From assembly GCA_023700805.1 (NCBI GenBank), contig JAMPYF010000028.1, forward strand, positions 1 to 63,570: DNA of 63,570 nt, in the 5' to 3' direction. This document shows positions 25,899-34,117 of this stretch, one piece after another. This stretch comes from Sulfuritalea sp. Its GTDB lineage: Bacteria > Pseudomonadota > Gammaproteobacteria > Burkholderiales > Rhodocyclaceae. Both the position numbers and the translations under genes were made by a program. Positions within the stretch are counted from its first letter, which is position 1; each line of letters begins with the position of its first letter. The notes beneath the pieces are model-generated. The model was not told where the DNA came from, made no database searches, and saw only the letters and a program-made list of their open reading frames with translations.

Positions 25899-26794
25899 TA
25901 GAGAGTCAGTTCCAGTCCTTCGCGGGCGAGCAGTATTTCCAGGCCGCCGGCAGCCGGCGAGGCGTGCCCCGTATGTTCGAGCGCCGCGGCGAACGCCTGC
26001 TCCAGCGCGTCGTCGCTGCGCGTCGGTTCATGGTGGGTGCAAACCAGTGTTTTCACGCCTATGCGCGACGCCCAGGCGATGCTGCCTTCGAGGGTGCCGT
26101 GGCCCCAGCCGATCCGGGTCGGATACTCGGCCGCGGTGTAGGAGCAATCGGCGATCATGATGTCGAGACCCGCGAGGGCCTGGTCGAGCTGCGCCTGCTG
26201 CTGGTCGATCATCTGCTGGAACTCGGCATGGCCCTCGTCGGCCGGATCGTAGATGTTGGGCCAGGGCTCATGGTCGCCGGTGAAGAACACCGACTTGCCA
26301 TTGCAGTCGACGCGATAGCCGAAATTCACCACCGGGTGGTTGAGCAGCAGCGGCGTGACGCTGGCATCGCCGGCGTGCACGGTTTCGCCGACCCGCAGGG
26401 TGCGGTACTCGATGCCGGCTTTCATCTCCGCTTCGCGTACCGGGAAGTAGCTGTATTGCAGCTGCACCTCCATGACCTGCTCGATGCCGCGTCCGGACAC
26501 CACGTCATGGCCGCCGTGGATGCGGATCGAGTTGCCGGGAATGTACAGCGGCGTGAAGAAGGGCAGGCCCTGGATGTGGTCCCAGTGCGTATGGGTCATG
26601 TAGATGCCGGCCTGCACCGGCATTTGCTTCAGGAGTTCCTGGGCCAGCGGGAAAATTCCGGTGCCGGCATCGAATATCAGCAGCGCGCCGTCGTCGCTGC
26701 GCACTTCGATGCAGGTCGTGTTGCCGCCGTAGCGGATGGTGTGCGGGCCGGGCGCCGGAATCGAACCGCGCACACCCCAGAAGCGCACTTTCAT
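25898..26794 (-). CDS. MBL-fold metallo-hydrolase
   Basis: The 298-residue protein has the metallo-beta-lactamase fold. It opens MKVRFWGVRGSIPAPG and YGGNTTCIEV, the start seen in stand-alone phosphodiesterase-like MBL proteins. The metal-binding motif is THTHWDHIQG (about residues 67-76), with later ligands at NHPVV, TGDHEPW, DCSY and a terminal CTHHEPTRSDD. The fold hydrolyses esters or cyclic nucleotides; the exact substrate cannot be assigned. The gene lies 10 bp downstream of the HDOD gene, so the two form a likely operon. Confidence 0.85.
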   Translation of the reverse strand: MKVRFWGVRGSIPAPGPHTIRYGGNTTCIEVRSDDGALLIFDAGTGIFPLAQELLKQMPVQAGIYMTHTHWDHIQGLPFFTPLYIPGNSIRIHGGHDVVSGRGIEQVMEVQLQYSYFPVREAEMKAGIEYRTLRVGETVHAGDASVTPLLLNHPVVNFGYRVDCNGKSVFFTGDHEPWPNIYDPADEGHAEFQQMIDQQQAQLDQALAGLDIMIADCSYTAAEYPTRIGWGHGTLEGSIAWASRIGVKTLVCTHHEPTRSDDALEQAFAAALEHTGHASPAAGGLEILLAREGLELTL

Positions 26795-26804
26795 GGCGCC
26801 GCTT

Positions 26805-27707
26805 TCACTGCTCGCTGGCCAGTTGGGCGAACATCATGGCTTCGGCGACGATCTTTTCCAGGGAGCCCGGCGCAAGCCGCGCCAGGAGATTCCCGGGATC
26901 GGCGCCGAAACGCGCTGCGGCTGCCGGGGCTTCCGCGTCGCGCCAGGGGTTGCCGCTGTCGCCGATGTCGCGAAAGCGCACCAGCTGGTCCGCCGTCCGC
27001 ACGCAATCGAGCATGGCAGACGCCGTGGCCGCGGGCTGGTGATGGTCGCGGATGCAGTCGATCAGGTGGCCCGGAAAAGTCCAGCGCTTCGCGAGGCGGG
27101 CGCCGACCACGCCGTGATCGACGCCGATCACGATGCGTTCGGCTTCATGCAGGGGCAGCGAGTGTTCCTTGGCATAAGCCAGCGCGTCGTGGAACTCCGC
27201 CGACAGGAACTGCGCAAACACCACCTTGCCGAAATCGTGCAGTAGTCCGGCGATGTAGCAGTCGCCCGGGTCCGCTTCGCCGTCGGCGAACTGGACCGCC
27301 AGTTGACGGGCGACGCCGGCGACTACCAGCGAGTGCAACAGGTAGCGCTGGATGTCGAAGCCGGCGGCATTCATGCGCGGCAGTATGCCGGCGGCGGCAA
27401 AACCCAGTGCCAGGTTCTTGATCGTGTTGATGCCGAGATAGACCACGGACTGGCCGATCGAGGTGATCTTGGTCGGCAGGCTGTAGTAGGCGGAATTGAT
27501 GACCTTGAAAATCTTCATGGTCATCACCGGATCCTTTTCGATCACCGCGACAATTTCCTTGGGCAGGCAATTGATATTGCGCGTGAGTTCGAGGATGCGC
27601 TGCACGCTGCGCGGAAATGCCGGCATGCGCTCGACAGCCGTGTCCAGTTTGCGTTCGAGTTCGGGTGTCAGTGCGCTCAAGTTTGGCAGCCTCGGTGGAG
27701 CCGGCAT
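26805..27707 (-). CDS. HDOD domain-containing signalling protein
   Basis: The 300-residue protein consists mainly of an HDOD domain: MPAFPRSVQRILELTRNINCLPKEIVAVIEKDPVMTMKIFKVINSAYY, then INTIKNLALGFA, and the residual HD motif GLLHDFGKVVF. HDOD proteins act in signal transduction, often with two-component, chemotaxis or cyclic-di-GMP systems, and mostly lack phosphodiesterase activity. The start MPAPPRLP at 27707 is chosen; an upstream extension reads through the divergent promoter region. Co-transcription with the MBL-fold gene next to the flagellar operon suggests a motility-related signalling role (inference). Confidence 0.88.
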   Translation of the reverse strand: MPAPPRLPNLSALTPELERKLDTAVERMPAFPRSVQRILELTRNINCLPKEIVAVIEKDPVMTMKIFKVINSAYYSLPTKITSIGQSVVYLGINTIKNLALGFAAAGILPRMNAAGFDIQRYLLHSLVVAGVARQLAVQFADGEADPGDCYIAGLLHDFGKVVFAQFLSAEFHDALAYAKEHSLPLHEAERIVIGVDHGVVGARLAKRWTFPGHLIDCIRDHHQPAATASAMLDCVRTADQLVRFRDIGDSGNPWRDAEAPAAAARFGADPGNLLARLAPGSLEKIVAEAMMFAQLASEQ

Positions 27708-27820
27708 TATAGCCACCGATCCCGGGCGAAACGGCAAGCGCCAGGGCCGGCTGTGGCATGGCCCCAATTCGGTCCGACTTCAGCGCGCAGGCATTGTATT
27801 GTGCACATGATGACGAGCTG

Positions 27821-27834
27821 CCGACCGCGGTCGG
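27821..27834. promoter_or_regulatory. Perfect 14-bp palindrome upstream of chrA
   Basis: CCGACCGCGGTCGG is a perfect inverted repeat in the 170-bp divergent region between the HDOD gene and the chromate-transporter gene, 43 bp before the latter's start. It could be an operator; no regulator gene is adjacent. Confidence 0.35.
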
Positions 27835-27877
27835 ATGCGTCTGGGCAGGCTTCGCAAACGCACCGCAGGAGATACGC

Positions 27878-29227
27878 ATGACCGACGGCATCGATCAGGG
27901 CGCGCGCGCCGTCCCGCCAACGCCAACTCTCGGCGAGGCCTTCAAGTACTGGCTCAAGCTCGGCTTCATCAGCTTCGGCGGGCCTGCCGGGCAGATCGCG
28001 ATGATGCATCAGGAACTGGTCGAGCGCCGGCGCTGGATCTCCGAACATCGCTACCTGCACGCGCTCAACTACTGCATGTTGCTGCCCGGGCCGGAGGCGA
28101 CCCAGCTTGCGATCTACATCAGCTGGCTGCTGCACGGCGTGAAGGGCGGGGTGATGGCCGGCGTGCTGTTCTTCCTGCCCGGTTTCGTCCTGCTTTCGCT
28201 CTTGGCCGGAATTTACCTGTCCTGGGGCGACGTGCCGCTGGTGCAGGGCATCTTCTACGGCATCAAGCCGGCCGTGGTCGCGGTGGTGCTGTTCGCCGCC
28301 TGGCGCATCGGCTCGCGCTCGATCAGGAACGAAATCCTCTTCGGCATCGCGGCCCTGGCCTTCGTCGGCATCTTTTTCCTCAGGATCGATTTTCCCTGGA
28401 TCGTGCTGTCCGCCGCAATTCTCGGCGCCGTCGGCGGCAAGCTGCTGCCGGCGAAGTTCCGCGGCGGCGGCGCGCACGGCGTTTCGCACCAGGCCTATGG
28501 TCCGGCCATCATCGACGACGAAACGCCGCCGCCGGCGCATGCGAAGTTCTCCTGGGCCAGGCTTGGCCTGACGACCCTGGTTTTCGTCGCGATCTGGGCC
28601 GTGTCGATGCTGGGGCTGGGGGCGGCGCCCGAACTCGTCAATATGGGTGAATTCTTCACCAAGGCGGCCTTCCTCACCATCGGCGGCGCCTATGCGGTGC
28701 TGCCCTATGTGTATCAGGGCGCCGTCGAGCATTTCGGCTGGCTCAGCGGTCCGCAGATGATGGACGGCCTGGCGCTCGGCGAAACCACGCCGGGGCCGCT
28801 GATCATGGTGGTGACCTGGGTCGGCTACCTCGGCGGCGTGGCCAAATCGGTGTTCGCCGATCCCGTCGCAGCAGGTGTCGCCGGCGCGGCAGTGGCAACC
28901 TTCTACACTTTCCTGCCGAGTTTCTTTTTCATCCTCGCTGGCGCTCCGCTGGTCGAGGCCACGCGCGGCGAACTCAAATTCACCGCGCCCCTGACCGCGA
29001 TCACGGCCGCGGTGGTCGGCGTGATCCTCAACCTCGCCGTCTTCTTCGCCTGGCACAGCTTCTGGCCCAAGGCGACCGATGCCGCGCCCTTCGCCGGCCC
29101 CTTCGACCTGTTCCCGCTCGTCGTCGCCATTGCGGCGTTTGTCGCTCTGTGGAAGTACAAGGCCGACGTCATGAAAGTGATAGGCGTCTGCGCAGCGCTC
29201 GGCCTCGCACTTTCTCTTGTGCGCTGA
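27878..29227 (+). CDS. chrA: Chromate transporter family protein ChrA (two-domain form)
   Basis: The 449-residue membrane protein carries two CHR domains. The first shows LKLGFISFGGPAGQIAMMHQELVERRRWISEHRYLHALNYCMLLPGPEATQLAIYISWLLHG. The second shows EFFTKAAFLTIGGAYAVLPYV, then DGLALGETTPGPLIMVVTWVGYLGG. The PGPEATQLA and ETTPGPL motifs define the family, which exports chromate (CHR superfamily) in characterised cases. The ATG at 27878 has GCAGGAG seven bases upstream. No chrB regulator is present, so resistance is inferred from family only. The N-terminus contains an antisense copy of the 22-bp element. Confidence 0.9.
   Translation: MTDGIDQGARAVPPTPTLGEAFKYWLKLGFISFGGPAGQIAMMHQELVERRRWISEHRYLHALNYCMLLPGPEATQLAIYISWLLHGVKGGVMAGVLFFLPGFVLLSLLAGIYLSWGDVPLVQGIFYGIKPAVVAVVLFAAWRIGSRSIRNEILFGIAALAFVGIFFLRIDFPWIVLSAAILGAVGGKLLPAKFRGGGAHGVSHQAYGPAIIDDETPPPAHAKFSWARLGLTTLVFVAIWAVSMLGLGAAPELVNMGEFFTKAAFLTIGGAYAVLPYVYQGAVEHFGWLSGPQMMDGLALGETTPGPLIMVVTWVGYLGGVAKSVFADPVAAGVAGAAVATFYTFLPSFFFILAGAPLVEATRGELKFTAPLTAITAAVVGVILNLAVFFAWHSFWPKATDAAPFAGPFDLFPLVVAIAAFVALWKYKADVMKVIGVCAALGLALSLVR
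27907..27928 (-). repeat. Dispersed 22-bp element, copy 4 (inside chrA, antisense to gene)
   Basis: On the minus strand AGTTGGCGTTG (one change), core GCGGG, then ACGGCG. In the gene it encodes A-V-P-P-T-P-T-L just before the first membrane segment. Confidence 0.7.
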
Positions 29228-29279
29228 AGGGCCGGGAAATTGGGTCAGGCGTGAGCGGCCGCAATAAATCCGGCCTGAA

Positions 29280-30506
29280 ATGACACTCGATGTCGACGCG
29301 GCCGCGGAAGTCCGCCTGCTCCTGATCGGCCGCGGCCTGCGCGCTTTCGTCGACGGCTATGTCGCCGTGCTGCTGCCGGCCTATCTGCTGGCGCTGGGTT
29401 ACGACACCTGGCATGTCGGCCTGCTGAGCACCGCGACCCTGCTCGGATCGGCGCTGGCGACGCTGGCGCTGGGTGCCTGGGGGCACCGCGCCGCGCCGCG
29501 TTTTCTGTTGCTGGCAGCGGCGCTGCTGATGACCGCCACCGGGCTGGGTTTCGCCGCGCTGTCGGCCTACTGGCCGCTGCTGCTGGTGGCCTTCGTCGGC
29601 ACCCTGAATCCGAGCGCGGGCGACGTCAGCGTATTCTTGCCGCTGGAACATTCAAGGCTGGCGCTTGCCGCCGATGGCAACCTGCGTACCCGGCTGTTCG
29701 CCCGCTATAGCCTCACCGGAGCTTTATGCGCGGCGATCGGCGCACTGGCGGTCGGGGCACCCGATGCGCTTGCCGGCCTTGGCGTCGATCGGCTGCTGGC
29801 GCTGCGCCTGATGTTCGTGGCCTATGCCGGCGTGGGTGCACTGATCTGGCTGCTGTATGGGTTGCTGCCCTCGCGTCCGCCAGGAACTCCGGCGCCCGCA
29901 ATGTCGCCGCTCGGTCCGTCGCGGGGCATCGTGGTCAGGCTCGCCGCACTGTTTTCGGTCGACGCTTTTGCCGGCGGGCTGGTGGTGAACTCCTTGCTGG
30001 CCCTGTGGCTGTTCGAGCGTTTCGGCCTCTCGCTGGCGGCGGCAGGCGCCTTTTTCTTCTGGGCGGGGTTGCTGGGTGCGCTTTCGCAACTGGCGGCACC
30101 CCGGCTGGCGCGGCGCATCGGGCTGCTCAATACCATGGTGTTCACCCACATTCCGTCCAGCCTGTTCCTGATCCTCGCGGCCTTCGCGATCAACCTCGAA
30201 CTGGCTCTGACTTTCCTGCTGCTGCGGGCGGCCCTGTCGCAAATGGACGTGCCGGCGCGCTCGGCCTATGTGATGTCCGTGGTGACGCCACCCGAGCGTG
30301 CCGCGGCGGCAAGCTTCACGGCGGTGCCGCGCAGCCTCGCTGCGGCCGTGAGTCCGACCCTCGCCGGGCTGCTGTTCGCCGGCGGCTGGTTTGCCGCTCC
30401 GCTGGTGGCTTGCGGCGTTCTCAAGATCGCCTACGACCTCGCCTTGTGGCGCTCGTTTCGGCGACATGCCGTGGATCAGGTGATTAGCAAGGTGGAAAGC
30501 AAATAA
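29280..30506 (+). CDS. MFS transporter
   Basis: The 408-residue protein has about twelve predicted membrane helices in the major facilitator pattern (GYVAVLLPAYLLALGYDTWHVGLLSTATLLGSALATLALG, then [32 protein letters not shown]). A central cytoplasmic loop carries LLPSRPPGTPAPAMSPLGPSRG. It follows chrA by 52 bp and is probably co-transcribed, although its ribosome binding site is weak. The substrate cannot be inferred. It ends 152 bp before the hydrogenase operon, whose promoter lies in that gap. Confidence 0.85.
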   Translation: MTLDVDAAAEVRLLLIGRGLRAFVDGYVAVLLPAYLLALGYDTWHVGLLSTATLLGSALATLALGAWGHRAAPRFLLLAAALLMTATGLGFAALSAYWPLLLVAFVGTLNPSAGDVSVFLPLEHSRLALAADGNLRTRLFARYSLTGALCAAIGALAVGAPDALAGLGVDRLLALRLMFVAYAGVGALIWLLYGLLPSRPPGTPAPAMSPLGPSRGIVVRLAALFSVDAFAGGLVVNSLLALWLFERFGLSLAAAGAFFFWAGLLGALSQLAAPRLARRIGLLNTMVFTHIPSSLFLILAAFAINLELALTFLLLRAALSQMDVPARSAYVMSVVTPPERAAAASFTAVPRSLAAAVSPTLAGLLFAGGWFAAPLVACGVLKIAYDLALWRSFRRHAVDQVISKVESK

Positions 30507-30529
30507 TCGGAATAAATGCTTCAGGTGGA

Positions 30530-30542
30530 AATCAAATCGTTG
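30530..30542 (+). promoter_or_regulatory. IHF binding site upstream of the hyb promoter
   Basis: AATCAAATCGTTG matches the IHF consensus WATCAANNNNTTR at every position. It is centred about 57 bp upstream of the -24/-12 element, where IHF bends DNA to bring an NtrC-type activator (here HoxA) to sigma-54 polymerase. Confidence 0.75.
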
Positions 30543-30584
30543 CAAGATGTTGAATACTAAATACCATTTTCTCCGTATGGATTC

Positions 30585-30600
30585 TGGCGCGCGAATTGCA
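30585..30600 (+). promoter_or_regulatory. Sigma-54 promoter of the hydrogenase operon
   Basis: TGGCGCGCGAATTGCA matches TGGCACG-N4-TTGCA with one substitution and the exact 12-base GG-to-GC spacing. It lies 58 bp before the hybO start. HoxA, a sigma-54 activator encoded downstream, is the obvious partner. Confidence 0.88.
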
Positions 30601-30658
30601 TAACCTCTGCTGATATCAGGTCCGAACGCGGCCTGGCTCTTGGAGGGGGATAGAAGAA

Positions 30659-31876
30659 ATGGGTGAGATCGACGGAATCTTTGACACCAGCCGCAAGACG
30701 CTGGAGGAGATCGAGCAGCGCCTGGAAATGCCCAGGCGCGAGTTTCTGCAATTCTGTGCGACGCTGGCGGTGACCATGGGCCTGCCCAGCGGCGCCGAGG
30801 CCGCGGTGGCCAAGGCGATCGAAGCGGCCAAGCGGCCTTCGGTGATCTGGCTGCACTTCCAGGAATGCACGGGCTGTTCGGAGTCGCTGCTGCGCGCCGA
30901 GCATCCGACGCTGGAAAAGCTGATCCTCGACGTGATTTCCCTCGACTACCACGAGACCCTGATGGCCGCCGCCGGCCACCAGGCGGAAGCGGCGCGCAAG
31001 GCGGCGATGAAGGCCAACAAGGGCAAGTACGTGCTGGTGGTCGAAGGCGCGATCCCGACCAAGAACAACGGCATCTACTGCAAGATCGGCGGGCAGACCG
31101 CGATCGACATGGTCAAGGAGTGCGCGGCCGACGCCGCGGCGGTGATCGCGATCGGTTCCTGCGCTTCCTGGGGCGGCATGCCCTCGACGATACCCTCGAT
31201 TTCCGGCGCCGATTCCAGCCCGACGGGTTCCGCGGGCGTCGCCGAGGTGCTCGGCAAACCGGTGGTGACGATTCCCGGCTGCCCGCCCAACCCTTACAAC
31301 TTCCTCGCCACCGTGGTGCATTTCCTGACCTTCGGCAAGCTGCCCGAGGTCGACAAGCTGGGTCGTCCCAAGTTTGCCTACTCGCGCCTGATCCACGAGA
31401 ACTGCGAGCGCCGCGCCCACTTCGACGCCGGCCGTTTCGCGATGCAGTTCGGCGACCCCGGCCACCGCCAGGGCTATTGCCTCTACAAGCTGGGCTGCAA
31501 GGGCCCCGAGACCTACGCCAACTGCTCGACGCTGGGTTTCGGCGACGCCGGCGAGAACAACTGGCCGGTCGGTTGCGGCCATCCCTGCATCGGCTGCACC
31601 GAGAAGGGCGTCGGCTTCCAGAAGCCCATCCACCAGGTCGCCAAGATGCTCAATGTGACGCCGCCGCTGCAGTATCCGCGCATCGTCGAGGAGCAGGGCA
31701 AGGCCGCTTCCTTCGCCTCGGCCGCGGCAGTCGCCGCGGTGGCCGGCGCGGCGGCCGGCGCTGCGATCATGCTGACGCGCAACCTGGGCCTGTCGCACGC
31801 GGCCGAGGAGGCCGAGCGCGCCAAGGACGCCGGCGGGTCCGGCAAACGCGCCTCAGTTGCCAAGGCTGGAGAATGA
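30659..31876 (+). CDS. hybO: Uptake [NiFe]-hydrogenase small subunit (HybO-type)
   Basis: The 405-residue electron-transfer subunit carries a twin-arginine signal (RREFLQF, residues 26-32). Iron-sulfur ligands are visible: ECTGCSESLLR for the proximal cluster, GSCASWGG and PGCPPNPYN, then distal and medial cluster ligands in CERRAHFDAG, YCLYKLGCKGPETYANCS and CGHPCIGCTEKG. A C-terminal Ala-rich helix anchors it in the membrane. The proximal motif is CTGC followed by WGG, so the two extra cysteines of oxygen-tolerant enzymes are absent. With hybA-hybB-hybC it forms a group 1c-like periplasm-facing enzyme that oxidises H2 and feeds the quinone pool. Confidence 0.95.
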   Translation: MGEIDGIFDTSRKTLEEIEQRLEMPRREFLQFCATLAVTMGLPSGAEAAVAKAIEAAKRPSVIWLHFQECTGCSESLLRAEHPTLEKLILDVISLDYHETLMAAAGHQAEAARKAAMKANKGKYVLVVEGAIPTKNNGIYCKIGGQTAIDMVKECAADAAAVIAIGSCASWGGMPSTIPSISGADSSPTGSAGVAEVLGKPVVTIPGCPPNPYNFLATVVHFLTFGKLPEVDKLGRPKFAYSRLIHENCERRAHFDAGRFAMQFGDPGHRQGYCLYKLGCKGPETYANCSTLGFGDAGENNWPVGCGHPCIGCTEKGVGFQKPIHQVAKMLNVTPPLQYPRIVEEQGKAASFASAAAVAAVAGAAAGAAIMLTRNLGLSHAAEEAERAKDAGGSGKRASVAKAGE

Positions 31877-31878
31877 TC

Positions 31879-32934
31879 ATGGGCACCCGGCGAGACTTTC
31901 TCAAGGGTGTCATGGCAGGTGGAGCGGCGGCCACGGCCTGCGCCGTGGCGGTACCGGCGGCAGCCCGCGAAACCCGGCCGCGGCCGCCCGAGGCGCTGGG
32001 CCTGCTCTACGACTCGACGCTCTGCGTCGGCTGCAAGGCCTGCGTCGCGGCCTGCAAGCAGGCCAACAACAACCCGGCGGAATTCTCCACGGTCGATCAC
32101 CTGTGGGACACGCCGCTCGACACCTCGGGCTACACCTTCAACATCATCAAGATGTACCGCAACGGCACCATGGACCAGAAGGACCAGGAGACGAACGGCT
32201 ACGCCTTCATGAAGACCTCCTGCATGCATTGCGCCGACCCGTCCTGCGTCTCGGCCTGCCCGGTCTCGGCCATGACCAAGGACCCGGTGACCGGCGTGGT
32301 CGGCTACAACCCCGACAAGTGCATCGGCTGCCGCTACTGCGTCGCCGCCTGTCCCTTCGGCATCCCGAAGTACCAGTACGACTCGCCGACCGGGCGCATC
32401 GGCAAGTGCGAACTGTGCCGCCACCGCCACAAGGACGGCCACTATTCGGCCTGCGCCGAGGTCTGCCCGACCGGCGCCACGCTGTTCGGCAAGACCTCCG
32501 ACCTACTGGCCGAGGCCAAGCGCCGCCTCGCCATGAAGCCCGGCGAAATGAACCGCTTCCCGCGCGGCCGCCTGCGTCCGGCGCAGGAAAAGGCCTTGCA
32601 GGGCAAACCCGAAGGCAAGGGCGTGATGATGCGCGCCGGCTGGCGCGATGAGCCCGACCAGAGCTACGAGACACCCGCCGGCAAATATCTGCAGCACGTC
32701 TATGGCGAGAAGGAATACGGCGGCACCCAGGTGCTCAAGCTCTCCGGCGTCGATTTCGAGAAGCTGGGCATGCCCGACCTGCCGCCGGATGCGGCCGCGG
32801 CGCTGTCCGAGACCATCCAGCACAACCTCTACGGCAACCTGATCATGCCCTTCGCCGTGCTGGGCGCGATGACCTGGGTGGCCAAGCGCAACGTCAAGCC
32901 CGAGGATGAATCGTCCGACAAGGAGGGGAACTGA
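31879..32934 (+). CDS. hybA: Hydrogenase-associated 4Fe-4S ferredoxin-type subunit HybA
   Basis: The 351-residue electron-transfer protein has its own Tat signal (TRRDFLKGVMAGGAAA). Four cysteine-rich [4Fe-4S] motifs are visible: CVGCKACVAACKQANNN, CMHCADPSCVSACPVSAM, CIGCRYCVAACPFGIPKY and CELCRHR...CAEVCPTGA. A C-terminal hydrophobic segment (LYGNLIMPFAVLGAMTWVA) may anchor it. The ATG at 31879 is chosen because GGAG lies 7 bases upstream; the ATG at 31873 overlaps the hybO stop. HybA relays electrons from HybO to HybB and the quinone. Confidence 0.95.
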   Translation: MGTRRDFLKGVMAGGAAATACAVAVPAAARETRPRPPEALGLLYDSTLCVGCKACVAACKQANNNPAEFSTVDHLWDTPLDTSGYTFNIIKMYRNGTMDQKDQETNGYAFMKTSCMHCADPSCVSACPVSAMTKDPVTGVVGYNPDKCIGCRYCVAACPFGIPKYQYDSPTGRIGKCELCRHRHKDGHYSACAEVCPTGATLFGKTSDLLAEAKRRLAMKPGEMNRFPRGRLRPAQEKALQGKPEGKGVMMRAGWRDEPDQSYETPAGKYLQHVYGEKEYGGTQVLKLSGVDFEKLGMPDLPPDAAAALSETIQHNLYGNLIMPFAVLGAMTWVAKRNVKPEDESSDKEGN

Positions 32935-32936
32935 TC

Positions 32937-34097
32937 ATGGCCAACCATCAACATGCGGCTCCCGCGCCGGTCGGCGGCAGCCTGGTCAACATCGTGACGC
33001 TCAGCTGCGGCGTGCTGATCGCGCTGATGGCGGCGATCCTCGTGGTGCGCTTCCTGTTCGGACTCGGCGCCGTGACCAACCTCAACGACGGCTATCCCTG
33101 GGGCATCTGGATCGCGGTCGATGTGGTGATCGGCTCGGCCTTCGCCTGCGGCGGCTTTTCGGTGGCGATGCTGGTCTATATCTTCAACAAGGGCGAATAC
33201 CATCCGCTGGTGCGCCCGGCCCTGCTGGCCAGCCTGTTCGGCTACACGCTGGCCGGCGCCGGGGTCATCTTCGACCTCGGCCGCTGGTGGAACGTGTGGA
33301 ACATGTTCTGGCCCGGGTCGATCAATCCGAACTCGGTGATGTTCGAGGTGGCGGTCTGCATCACGCTGTACATCGTGGTGATGTGGATCGAGTTCTCGCC
33401 GGTGGTGCTGGAGAAGTTAGGCAAGGAGGACGCGCGCAAGAAAGTCAGCAAGGCGATGTTCTTCATCATCGCGCTGGGTACCGTGCTGCCGATGATGCAC
33501 CAGTCCTCGCTGGGCACCCTGCTGGTGGTCATGGGCGGACAGGTGCACCCGTTGTGGCAGACGCCGGCGCTGCCGCTGCTCTACCTGCTGTCGGCCATCT
33601 TCATGGGCTACGCGGTGGTGCTGTTCGAATCCTGCCTGACCTCGACGGCCTACCGGCGCAAGCTCGAGATGCAAATGCTGACGCCGATGGCGAAGATCAT
33701 GCTGGGCATCCTCGCGGTGTTCATCGTGGTCCGGCTGGGCGACGTGATCGTGCGCGGCGCCTTGCCCAAGGCCTTCGCGCCATCGGTCGAGGCGCTGATG
33801 TTCTGGCTGGAAATGGCCTGCTTCATCGCCCCGCTGGTCCTGATCGGGGCCGAGGCCAACCGGCGCAATCCGGCCCGGCTGTTCCTCGCCGGCATCCTGC
33901 TGATGCTGGGCGGCGCGCTGATGCGCCTCTCCGGCTTCCTGATCGGCTACGAAACCGGCGGCGACTTCAACTACTTCCCGACCCTGGCCGAAGTGCTGGT
34001 CACGGCGGGCTTGTTCGCCGTCGAAGTTCTCGGTTACATCATCATCACCCGTCGCTTCCCGGTGCTGCCCCGGGAAGATGTGCAGGCCGCTCACTAA
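32937..34097 (+). CDS. hybB: Hydrogenase membrane subunit HybB (NrfD/PsrC family)
   Basis: The 386-residue integral membrane protein has about ten helices and no haem-ligand pattern, as in the NrfD-like quinone-reactive subunits. Family features include NDGYPWGIWIAVDVVIGSAFACGGF, then LGRWWNVWNMFWPG and VLPMMHQSSLGTLLVVMG. It starts 2 bp after hybA and ends 20 bp before hybC. It replaces the cytochrome b subunit found in hup/hya operons, which supports the Hyb-type assignment. Confidence 0.96.
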   Translation: MANHQHAAPAPVGGSLVNIVTLSCGVLIALMAAILVVRFLFGLGAVTNLNDGYPWGIWIAVDVVIGSAFACGGFSVAMLVYIFNKGEYHPLVRPALLASLFGYTLAGAGVIFDLGRWWNVWNMFWPGSINPNSVMFEVAVCITLYIVVMWIEFSPVVLEKLGKEDARKKVSKAMFFIIALGTVLPMMHQSSLGTLLVVMGGQVHPLWQTPALPLLYLLSAIFMGYAVVLFESCLTSTAYRRKLEMQMLTPMAKIMLGILAVFIVVRLGDVIVRGALPKAFAPSVEALMFWLEMACFIAPLVLIGAEANRRNPARLFLAGILLMLGGALMRLSGFLIGYETGGDFNYFPTLAEVLVTAGLFAVEVLGYIIITRRFPVLPREDVQAAH

Positions 34098-34117
34098 GAT
34101 AAGGATGGAGACAGAAA

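Noticed and set aside
25740..25900. Cyclic-di-GMP or cobalamin riboswitch
   Set aside because: I looked for the conserved cores of both classes on both strands; short resemblances (GGGACGC, GCAAGCCTGCC) do not make up either fold.
29231..29275. GGCCGG...CCGGCC inverted repeat between chrA and the MFS gene as terminator
   Set aside because: The stem is only 6 bp with a large loop and no T-run.
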